Made by a program: the position numbers and the translations under genes
In this document: in pieces, positions 23,578 through 29,606 of the stretch
Layout of the letters: the number at the start of each line of letters is the position of its first letter
How positions within the stretch are numbered: the stretch's first letter is position 1
Assembly: GCA_030628805.1 (NCBI GenBank)
Contig: DAOVQG010000017.1
Location: 1-29,606, forward strand
Length of the DNA stretch: 29,606 nucleotides
DNA from: JAGMDK01 sp023128695
Lineage (GTDB): Bacteria > Planctomycetota > Phycisphaerae > UBA1845 > Fen-1342
Direction: 5' to 3'
The notes under the pieces: model-generated
Seen by the model: only the letters and a program-made list of their open reading frames with translations
Told to the model about the DNA's origin: nothing
Database searches by the model: none

Positions 23578-26027
23578 GGGCCGTCCCCCTCTCCACTCGG
23601 CGGGCTTCCCTGGTAGTAAATCGGAATCTGTACTCGATAGAACGTCCAACCTTCGTGCGACCTTTGCGGCGTCGCCTCTTTTTGCCAGGCGGTTTTCAGG
23701 TGCAGCCGGGCCGGGCCGGGGGTGTTACTCCAGCACAGCAGGACGGCCTGCCCGGCTCTCCGCCCGCCCAGCAGCCAATGGGAGCTGTCGAGGCTTTGCA
23801 GCCCGTTCGTGTTCAGCGGCGTGGCGACGCGGTCGAGGTTGCCGGCCTGGCTGTGCAGATGGAAATTCCGCGTCGAGGCCAGCAGGGCTGCTCCCGCCGG
23901 CCGGCTCAGCCTGCTCGCAAAGGTTATGTTCCCCCGCCAGTATTGCTGCTCGTGCCAGAGTGTCTGGAGATCGCGGCTCTTGGTTAGCATTTGACTCCGC
24001 TTGCGGTTCCGCTTTCCACTCCACGCCCCATAAGCCTTATCCACTTGCTGGTACTGTGTCGCTCCGATCGCGTTGATCCGCTCGCCGACCGGAATCTTCG
24101 GCAAGCGCACGACCAGCACGTTCATCGCCGGCGGGACGTCCTTGACGGCCGGCTTCCCGCCGAGAGATTCCGGAAGTTCGTATAGTGACGTCAGGCCGGC
24201 GGCGCGCGGCACGTCCACACCCTGCTGCCGGGGGTCGCAGAACAGGAGGTAGCCGCCCGCGAGGTCGACGTCCAGCTCATTGGCGATCCAGCTTCCGGAA
24301 GTGAGACGGCCGTCATCCCGGGCGACCACCAGGTTACCGCGAATCGTGCCCTCCAGCTCGCCGTGCCAGTAGCCCTCGACTTGCTTCAGAGTGGCCCGCA
24401 TCAGGACCTGCTCCAGCTTGGTTTGAGTTGGAACGGCGGCGTAGCGGGCCGGGGTGACGTAGTAGGTGGACCCCAGGGGGGCCGAGGCCAGCGGACGCAG
24501 GAAATTCCCCTCCCCCGGCAGCGACAACTCGACCCGCTGACGGAGCGAGCTGCGATAGCCGAACAGGCAGGGACCGCGTGCCGCGCGCGAGCCGGCCTCC
24601 AGATCGAGAATGCTCAGGGACTGCACGCCCCGCGAAAAGCTCCGCATCCCGGTCACGGTCCCGAGGCTGAGCACGCTGGCGACGATCGCCAAAACGGCGA
24701 ACACCGCCCAGCTCAGGTGGGTGAGCTTGCGCCCCCGCAACCACCACCAGGTGGCCAGCGTGGCCACCAGGATGTACGCCGACACGAACAGGAACGCGGT
24801 CAGCCCCAGCAAGGCCGATTGCCGGCGTAAAGCGATCGGCTCCACGAAATCATCGTAAAGGTGGTCGATATTGAGCAGGAAGTTGTTTTGCCCTTTCTTG
24901 AACTCCTCGGTGTAGCGGTTCAGGTCGAGCAGCTCGGCGAAGAACTTCTCGTGATCCACACGCAGCTCGGCCAGGTCACGGAGGCCGGCGGCCGTCGCCA
25001 CCACCCGCCCGGAGCCGACCAGACGCATCGAGATCAGGTTGATGGTCTCGTTGCGGGGGCCTAACGCCGACAGTGTTCGCACGGCGTCCTCCGCCAAGTC
25101 GGCAGTGGTCACGGTGAGGTAGCCGTCAAGCTCCCGTCCGGACCGACCCCGCAGGCCCACGCGTCTGATAAACATGTCCAGCTTCGAGGTTTCCTGCGGC
25201 GGCCCCGGGCCTTGCAGCGGCATGATCGATTCCAGGGCCGTGCCCCGGATCGCGCCCCAACTCTCGCCCAAGCCGACGATCAATTGACCGCCGCCGCGAA
25301 CCCACTCCACCAGCGCGTCGAGCTGGGCGAACTCGAGCTCGGCGGGGTTGGGCCGATCCCAGAAGATGACGTCCACCGCCTCGAGCCCCCACCAGTGCCG
25401 CGGCAGGTCCCGGGCCGGCAGGTTCGACACGATCACGTCGCGATAGAAAGTGCGGCTGCCATCGGTGGGTTGGCCGGGCGACCAGCCGGGGGTTTCCAGC
25501 AGATTCAGCTTCGGGACCCGTTGGGCACCGATGTCCAGCACCAGAAGATTATCGTTGGAGATCAACTCACAGGGTAAGAGCGGCAGCTTGGCGATCGATT
25601 CACCCCGCTCGTCGACGACGTGGATGTGCCGGGGTAATTCGTTGATCGCGTTGACGACGGCGTAGAGGGTTGCCGTCGTGGGGCTTCCGTCGGGCTTGGG
25701 CGTCACAGTGACACTGCGACTGAAAGCGACCCGGTCCCCGTCGAGGTCGATGCCCTCAAACCGTAGCTCGCCCGAGAACACGTCGGTGCCTTCAACCTTT
25801 AGTACGACCCGAATCGGAAACCACTGCCCGCCCCGCAACACGTTGCCCGTCGTACACGCGGCCGGGAAGCCCACCGCCGTGACCCGGCTGCCCCCGGCCA
25901 CGATCTGAGCGGAAGCTGCCGCCGACCATGCTCCGAGGACGATCAAGAGCAGCAAACTAGTACCGCGGCTCTTCTCCTTAAGAAAATCGCCGTACGGCTT
26001 ATGAAACGCGGTATTAGCTTCAGGCAT
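23574..26027 (-). CDS. Secreted/membrane protein of an ABC-2 export operon, function unknown
   Basis: The 817-residue product has a signal peptide (SRGTSLLLLIVLGAWSAAASAQ), a beta-rich extracytoplasmic region (RGGQWFPIRVVLKVEG), and a Rossmann-like segment (AVDVIFWDRPNPAELEFAQLDALVEWVRGGGQLIVGLGESW) resembling the non-catalytic glutamine-amidotransferase-like domains of large bacterial membrane proteins. Two hydrophobic helices follow (LLGLTAFLFVSAYILVATLATWWW; WAVFAVLAIVASVLSLGTV), then a long C-terminal soluble part. Such proteins often sit beside gliding/ABC-2 type ATPases in Planctomycetota; a role in handling the exported substrate is inference. The ATG at 26027 has GGAGCG 8 nt upstream, better than the ATG at 26051. 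The stop overlaps the ATPase start. Confidence 0.75.
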   Translation of the reverse strand: MPEANTAFHKPYGDFLKEKSRGTSLLLLIVLGAWSAAASAQIVAGGSRVTAVGFPAACTTGNVLRGGQWFPIRVVLKVEGTDVFSGELRFEGIDLDGDRVAFSRSVTVTPKPDGSPTTATLYAVVNAINELPRHIHVVDERGESIAKLPLLPCELISNDNLLVLDIGAQRVPKLNLLETPGWSPGQPTDGSRTFYRDVIVSNLPARDLPRHWWGLEAVDVIFWDRPNPAELEFAQLDALVEWVRGGGQLIVGLGESWGAIRGTALESIMPLQGPGPPQETSKLDMFIRRVGLRGRSGRELDGYLTVTTADLAEDAVRTLSALGPRNETINLISMRLVGSGRVVATAAGLRDLAELRVDHEKFFAELLDLNRYTEEFKKGQNNFLLNIDHLYDDFVEPIALRRQSALLGLTAFLFVSAYILVATLATWWWLRGRKLTHLSWAVFAVLAIVASVLSLGTVTGMRSFSRGVQSLSILDLEAGSRAARGPCLFGYRSSLRQRVELSLPGEGNFLRPLASAPLGSTYYVTPARYAAVPTQTKLEQVLMRATLKQVEGYWHGELEGTIRGNLVVARDDGRLTSGSWIANELDVDLAGGYLLFCDPRQQGVDVPRAAGLTSLYELPESLGGKPAVKDVPPAMNVLVVRLPKIPVGERINAIGATQYQQVDKAYGAWSGKRNRKRSQMLTKSRDLQTLWHEQQYWRGNITFASRLSRPAGAALLASTRNFHLHSQAGNLDRVATPLNTNGLQSLDSSHWLLGGRRAGQAVLLCWSNTPGPARLHLKTAWQKEATPQRSHEGWTFYRVQIPIYYQGSPPSGEGDGP

Positions 26028-26071
26028 TGAGCGCGCTCCGGTTTCACTCATCTAGCGCCAAGCGAGCTACT

Positions 26072-26188
26072 AGTGCTCTGTCACGCATCGCTTGATGGGT
26101 GGCACGGCTGTGTCAGCCGTGTACAAGTCGCAGGTATTCACGGCCGACACGGCCGTGCCACCCATCAACGCAACGCTGGCAGAGCACT
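26072..26188 (+). mobile_element. 117-bp MITE-like element, copy A
   Basis: The ends are AGTGCTCTG (26072-26080) and CAGAGCACT (26180-26188); the centre is a large palindrome (GATGGGTGGCACGG...CCGTGCCACCCATC). It matches the reverse complement of 28167-28283 at 113 of 117 positions with identical length. No gene lies inside. It sits just upstream of the ABC operon and about 100 bp upstream of the MATE promoter. Confidence 0.85.
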
Positions 26189-26282
26189 ATGTGCATGATA
26201 CTCTTCATTATGTACGCATTATGCTCCATAAAGCATATACGGTGCCATTCCAATAAGGCCGCAATCTTCTCACGGCCCCCAC

Positions 26283-26311
26283 TTGACAAATTCGTGCTTT
26301 GGAGGCATACT
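26283..26311 (+). promoter_or_regulatory. Promoter of the MATE leader transcript
   Basis: A perfect TTGACA (26283-26288) and CATACT (26306-26311) are separated by exactly 17 bp, so transcription should start near 26318. The surrounding DNA (26189-26342) is visibly AT-rich and has no gene. Confidence 0.6.
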
Positions 26312-26342
26312 TAATAATCTAGAGGAATATTATAGAGCTATT

Positions 26343-26428
26343 AAGATGATTCTGACGCCTTACATCACCGACCAGCCGGTTAGCATGCCGGGGTACCGTC
26401 TTCCGCCGTAAGGCACCGCGATCATCTT
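26343..26428 (+). promoter_or_regulatory. Structured leader RNA, candidate riboswitch (possibly guanidine-IV/mepA-like)
   Basis: The transcript can fold into an outer helix AAGATGAT/ATCATCTT (26343-26350 with 26421-26428), an internal loop TCTGAC/ACCGCG, a second helix GCCTTAC/GTAAGGC (26357-26363 with 26408-26414) and an inner hairpin CCGG/CCGG (26376-26379 with 26388-26391). ACC/GGT extends the inner hairpin beyond a two-base bulge. An intrinsic terminator follows 11 nt later and then the MATE start. Promoter, fold, terminator and efflux gene together are the layout of a transcription-controlling riboswitch. The mepA (guanidine-IV) class is known upstream of MATE genes and parts such as CTGACG and GGGGTACCGTCTTCCG look reminiscent, but I cannot confirm the consensus from memory. 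Confidence 0.5.
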
Positions 26429-26439
26429 GCTCGACGACG

Positions 26440-26473
26440 AACCCTGGCCAGCCCCAACTTGCCAGGGTTTTTT
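26440..26473 (+). terminator. Intrinsic terminator inside the MATE leader
   Basis: AACCCTGGC (26440-26448) pairs perfectly with GCCAGGGTT (26461-26469), loop 12 nt, followed by a T-run to 26473. It lies 40 bp before the MATE start codon, so read-through must be controlled. CCCC in its loop (26452-26455) could pair with GGGG (26390-26393) of the upstream fold. Confidence 0.8.
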
Positions 26474-26512
26474 CGTGCCGCCTCGGCGGCCGCAGATGGC
26501 GGGATTCGAACC

Positions 26513-28036
26513 GTGTCACGGAACGTTAATCACATAAATGTAAATGCCGCTACTCGCACTCGCGGCCCGACGCTGGAGCTGCTCATCCTGGCGCTGCCCA
26601 TCATCGCGATGATGGTCTCGCGGATGCTGATGGGCTTCATCGACTTCGTGATGGTCTCGCGGCTCGGGACCGAGGCCCAGGCGGCGATCTCGCCGGCCAG
26701 CCTGTTCGTCTTCGTGCTGGCCTGCCTGGGCCTGGGGATCGCCAATGCCGTTCAGACCTTCGTCTCACAGGCCGACGGCCGCGGGGAGCCCAAAAAGGGC
26801 GGGGCCTTCGCGTGGCAAAGCTTCTACATCGCGGCCTTCTTCGGCCTGCTGACCATCCCGTTCGCGGCCACCACCGAGATATGGTACGGCTGGATCGCCA
26901 CGTTGGGAGGCCACTCGGAGACGGTCACTCGGATGGAGATCGGCTACGTGCGGATCGCGCTCTGGTCCGTGGCGCCGTCCATCGTCTGCATCGGGCTCAA
27001 CGGCTTCTTCAACGGCATCCAGAAGCCCTGGGTGGCCTTTATCGCGGTGGCGGTCTCGCTCGTGACGAATCTGGCGGGTAACTGGCTGCTGATTTTCGGG
27101 AACCTCGGTTTCCCCCAACTGGGGATTATCGGAGCGGCCTACGCGACCGTGGCGGCCTGGTGTGCCCGAGCCCTGGTGCTCGCCGGCGCGATGCTGCTGC
27201 CGCGCTACGACCGCAAGTACAACACCCGGCATTCGACCGCCTTCGATTGGAAGAAGATGGCGGGCCTGATCCGCGTGGGCGGGCCGACGTCGCTGGGCTG
27301 GCTGGTGGATATCGGCTCGTGGACCATCTTCCTGGTCCTGATTATGCCGACCTTTGGTACTGCCGCCATGGCCGCTAGTAACGTCGGGTTGCAGTTGATG
27401 CACCTGTCGTTCATGCCCGCGATCGGCATCGGAATCGCACTGTGCTCGCAGGTCGGGTTCGCCGTCGGCGAGAAAAAGCCGGACTTGGCAGTTCTGCGCG
27501 CGCGGGTGGCGTTCCGCGTGACCGTGGTGTACATGGGCCTGATCGGCGTGCTGTTCCTGCTGGCCCGCGCGCCGTTGATACGCTTGTTCAATTACGACCC
27601 GGCGGTGGTCGAGGTCGGTTCGCTGGTGCTGATCTGGGCCGCCGTTTTCCAGGTGTTCGACGCGATGGCGATCACCCACATTAACGCCCTGCGCGGCGCC
27701 GGCGATACCCGTTGGCCGGCGATCATGATGGGTGTCCTGTGCTGGACCATCTTCATCTGCGGCGGATACCTGCTGGCCTGGAAGGTGCCCGCGTGGGGTA
27801 TCAACGGACCCTGGTCTATGTGCACGCTGTACATCGTGTTATTCGGTAGCGTTTCCATGTGGCGCTGGTTCGGCGGCCGCTGGCGGAGCATCCGTCTGTT
27901 CGACGAAAAGCACCCCGCCCCGATCGCGGTGGAGCCCCCGGACGAGGCCCCCGTCGGCACCAGCACGGCCGGGGTCGAACCGGAGCTTAACGGTCAGCCG
28001 GACGGTGAGCCGTCACTGGCCGGGACGGAGCGATAG
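26513..28036 (+). CDS. MATE-family multidrug/toxin efflux transporter
   Basis: The 507-residue protein has about 12 hydrophobic helices in two halves, with family segments LELLILALPIIAMMVSRMLMGFIDFVMVSRLG (first helix), SLFVFVLACLGLGIANAVQTFVSQADGRGE, IALWSVAPSIVCIGLNGFFNGIQKPW and the second-half AITHINALRGAGDTRWPAIMMGV. MATE proteins export cationic drugs, dyes or metabolites by Na+ or H+ antiport. The start is uncertain: GTG at 26513 is preferred because it lies after the terminator; a TTG at 26459 would lie within the terminator hairpin. The ribosome-binding site is weak (GGCGGG). The C-terminal tail of about 45 residues is Pro/Glu-rich and probably cytoplasmic. Confidence 0.9.
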   Translation: MSRNVNHINVNAATRTRGPTLELLILALPIIAMMVSRMLMGFIDFVMVSRLGTEAQAAISPASLFVFVLACLGLGIANAVQTFVSQADGRGEPKKGGAFAWQSFYIAAFFGLLTIPFAATTEIWYGWIATLGGHSETVTRMEIGYVRIALWSVAPSIVCIGLNGFFNGIQKPWVAFIAVAVSLVTNLAGNWLLIFGNLGFPQLGIIGAAYATVAAWCARALVLAGAMLLPRYDRKYNTRHSTAFDWKKMAGLIRVGGPTSLGWLVDIGSWTIFLVLIMPTFGTAAMAASNVGLQLMHLSFMPAIGIGIALCSQVGFAVGEKKPDLAVLRARVAFRVTVVYMGLIGVLFLLARAPLIRLFNYDPAVVEVGSLVLIWAAVFQVFDAMAITHINALRGAGDTRWPAIMMGVLCWTIFICGGYLLAWKVPAWGINGPWSMCTLYIVLFGSVSMWRWFGGRWRSIRLFDEKHPAPIAVEPPDEAPVGTSTAGVEPELNGQPDGEPSLAGTER

Positions 28037-28042
28037 CCCCAA

Positions 28043-28066
28043 GGTGCGAGAAAGGATTCTCGCACC
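28043..28066. repeat. 24-bp hairpin after the MATE gene
   Basis: GGTGCGAG-AAAGGATT-CTCGCACC, 6 bp after the MATE stop; one base from the reverse complement of 1256-1279. It may act as a transcript end but has no U-run. Confidence 0.75.
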
Positions 28067-28120
28067 AGCATAAGATCAGCACTGAACTACTCGGCGGCAG
28101 CCGCGTACATCCTGGTGAGT

Positions 28121-28148
28121 TTTACGGCGTCTTCCGATGATATATAAT
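28121..28148 (+). promoter_or_regulatory. Candidate promoter for the secreted repeat protein gene
   Basis: A perfect TATAAT (28143-28148) follows TTTACG (28121-28126) by 16 bp. Transcription from about 28155 would place the whole MITE copy B in the 5' leader of the gene at 28317. Confidence 0.5.
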
Positions 28149-28166
28149 AGTGTGGTGAGGTGAACC

Positions 28167-28283
28167 AGTGCTCTGTCAACGTTGCGTTGATGGGTGGCAC
28201 GGCCGTGTCGGCCGTGGATGCCTGCGACTTGTACACGGCTGACACAGCCGTGCCACCCATCAAGCGATGCGTGACAGAGCACT
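28167..28283 (-). mobile_element. 117-bp MITE-like element, copy B (inverted)
   Basis: Same ends and length as copy A at 26072-26188, in the opposite orientation, with four substitutions. The RNA would form a long hairpin (GATGGGTGGCACGG arms) between the promoter at 28121 and the start codon at 28317. Confidence 0.85.
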
Positions 28284-28316
28284 GGGCGCGCCGACACTCG
28301 AAGCAGGAGATTAGTT

Positions 28317-29462
28317 ATGAGGCCTTGCGTGTGCCTGTCGGCCTTGCTCGCAACAGCACTGTTGCCGGCGGGGCTTCCGTCAGCCGCGGCACAGACGGCT
28401 AATATGCGGCGTGCGGCAAGGATCAGTCGGCCCTCGGCCCAAGGGGCCTCGAGCGTGCTCGGCGGTCAATACACGAGAGCCGGGGCGTTTCGATCCCTCG
28501 AGGCGCCCCGCCGGGATGTTGCCCTGCTGGGCCAAGATCAATTCATGTACACGCGCACGAATCAGAGGGGCACGGAGCGTCCCTCCGTCTTGTCCGTTTC
28601 CCAGGTGGGGTTGTATGGCAACCTCGTTGGACCGCGCGGGGTGCCCTTATCGTGGGCCGGGCAACGTACGGGCGGTGCTAGCCTTCTGTCGGGCCTGCTG
28701 CCCGCAAACAGCCTCAATGCAACCATCCCGGGGGTCCGAAGAAATTATCTGCCGGCGTTGAACGCCCACCTGTACACGCCGCGCGTGGAGAGCTCCCGCT
28801 TCCAAGACTATTTCGGACTGACCCCCACTCGGCCGGAGTTGAAACCAGGCGCGCGGACGATCAACAGCGTGGCCGAGCAGTTGGAGACGCAAACGGAGCT
28901 GCGCATCCGCCGCGCTGAACAGGACGGGCTGGTACTCTTTAAAAAGGCCACCGTCGAGCGGCGCGACCTGCGTACGCAGCGTTATCCGAATTGCCGTGAC
29001 TGCGCTGACAACCTGGATGAGTCATTTCGGCTGTTTGCCCTGGTGCGCGACCTGGACGAGGAGGCCTACTTGCCGTGCCTGCTGATGGTCCACGTGGCTT
29101 TAGAACAGGAACGGCCCATGCTGGCCTCGGTCTATCTGCGTGATGCCTTCCAGCGGAACCAGGACTTCTTCTCTGAAAAACCGGAAGCACTCCACCTGTA
29201 TTTCGGTGATGTGGAAGAAGGGGACGGCGAGTCGCCGACGCTGTACTCTCAGATGCGCCGCTACGCTCGTCTCGGCGAGCTCAACCCAAGTTCGACTGAG
29301 GCACAGTTGCTGGCGGCGTACTGCGCGTGGCGAATCGGTGACACGGAGCGGGCCCGGGAGGCGGCGGAATTGGCGGAGGAGCTGGCCCGCGCCGCTGGCC
29401 AGCCGGATAAATATGCACCTATGCTGAGCTTTGCCAGGGCCGTTCAGAAGGCGACGCCGTAG
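28317..29462 (+). CDS. Secreted helical-repeat (TPR-like) protein of unknown function
   Basis: The 381-residue product has a signal peptide (MRPCVCLSALLATALLPAGLPSAAAQ) with an AAA-Q cleavage site. The first half (about 27-190) is Arg/Gly/Ser-rich with little predicted structure. The second half is helical and TPR-like: DCADNLDESFRLFALVRDLDEEAYLPCLLMVHVALEQERPMLASVYLRDAFQRN, then SSTEAQLLAAYCAWRIGDTERAREAAELAEELARAAG. A CRDC pair (about 226-229) is notable. AGGAGATT lies about 8 nt upstream of the ATG. I do not recognise a named family; a scaffold or protein-binding role in the periplasm is a guess. Confidence 0.8.
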   Translation: MRPCVCLSALLATALLPAGLPSAAAQTANMRRAARISRPSAQGASSVLGGQYTRAGAFRSLEAPRRDVALLGQDQFMYTRTNQRGTERPSVLSVSQVGLYGNLVGPRGVPLSWAGQRTGGASLLSGLLPANSLNATIPGVRRNYLPALNAHLYTPRVESSRFQDYFGLTPTRPELKPGARTINSVAEQLETQTELRIRRAEQDGLVLFKKATVERRDLRTQRYPNCRDCADNLDESFRLFALVRDLDEEAYLPCLLMVHVALEQERPMLASVYLRDAFQRNQDFFSEKPEALHLYFGDVEEGDGESPTLYSQMRRYARLGELNPSSTEAQLLAAYCAWRIGDTERAREAAELAEELARAAGQPDKYAPMLSFARAVQKATP

Positions 29463-29473
29463 AACCATTTGAC

Positions 29474-29606
29474 GGGAACGTGGGAACGTGGGAACGTGGG
29501 AATGTGGGAACGTGGGAACGTGGGAACGTGGGAACGTGGGAACGTGGGAACGTGGGAACGTGGGAACGTGGGAACGTGGGAACGTGGGAACGTGGGAACG
29601 TGGGAA
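29474..29606. repeat. 8-bp tandem repeat (GGGAACGT)n running off the window
   Basis: At least 16 copies of GGGAACGT in strict 8-bp register starting 11 nt after the previous gene, with one visible variant (AATGT near 29501). It reaches the window end, so its true length is unknown. Confidence 0.97.

Noticed and set aside
26498..26515. GGGATTCGAACC resembles a tRNA T-loop on the minus strand
   Set aside because: The flanking bases do not form a T-stem (only two pairs), and no matching acceptor or anticodon arm is found between 26515 and 26600. It may be a tRNA relic but cannot be called a tRNA.
26072..28283. Composite transposon around the MATE gene
   Set aside because: The flanking elements are too short to encode a transposase and no target duplication is visible; kept only as a hypothesis of mobility or inversion.
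29474..29606. Possible CRISPR array
   Set aside because: The units are 8 bp and contiguous, with no spacers; likewise the 7-bp arrays at 1158 and 14480.

Overview
The window looks like chromosomal DNA of a GC-rich planctomycete, most likely a member of the Phycisphaerae. The evidence is the 1588-residue gingipain-like surface protein (8527-13293): its Cys-rich GACC...PPCG modules, DCNxNGxPDECD calcium repeats and C-terminal dockerin-like WRDIDxFV repeats are a combination I associate with that class. A squalene-cyclase-like repeat protein, and intergenic palindromes whose translations (NPKRKRG, GRASWRAAARQEPRPP, GGTAVSAV) litter planctomycete annotations, point the same way. This placement is from memory; no search was run.

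Layout. 1-2250: the 5' part of an FmdB-type zinc-ribbon gene (minus), an acidic lipoprotein (plus) and a second lipoprotein (minus). 2450-6200: selB (selenocysteine elongation factor), a secreted EEP-family phosphodiesterase lipoprotein whose signal region carries three 66-bp tandem repeats, and a YjbQ-family gene. 6280-13300: a membrane-anchored squalene-cyclase-like/HEAT protein (minus) diverges from the giant C25 peptidase-like surface protein (plus). 13300-18570 (all plus): a Nudix hydrolase fused to an RsbRD_N-like helical domain, a ClC chloride channel with CBS and RCK_C domains, and an MBOAT acyltransferase, with repeat-rich spacers between them.

18580-26030 (all minus) is an ABC-2 export operon: a large secreted/membrane protein, an ATPase coupled to it by a GTGA overlap, and a double-length permease. 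A two-gene restriction-modification cassette (D12-class adenine methyltransferase plus HNH endonuclease, ATGA overlap) splits the operon between ATPase and permease. It is followed by a truncated, diverged second copy of the permease start. 26070-28290: a MATE efflux gene with its own promoter, a folded leader and an intrinsic terminator before the start codon. This is the architecture of a transcription-controlling riboswitch, possibly of the mepA/guanidine-IV kind. Two nearly identical 117-bp inverted MITE-like elements flank the unit. 28317-29462 encodes a secreted helical-repeat protein, and the window ends inside an 8-bp tandem repeat.

Most spacers longer than about 100 bp carry palindromes, MITE-like elements or heptamer/octamer tandem repeats rather than unrecognised genes. 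I found no rRNA, no intact tRNA (including tRNA-Sec), no CRISPR array and no transposase. The strongest leads are the MATE leader RNA, the R-M insertion with its permease fragment, the paired inverted MITEs and the signal-peptide repeat expansion.
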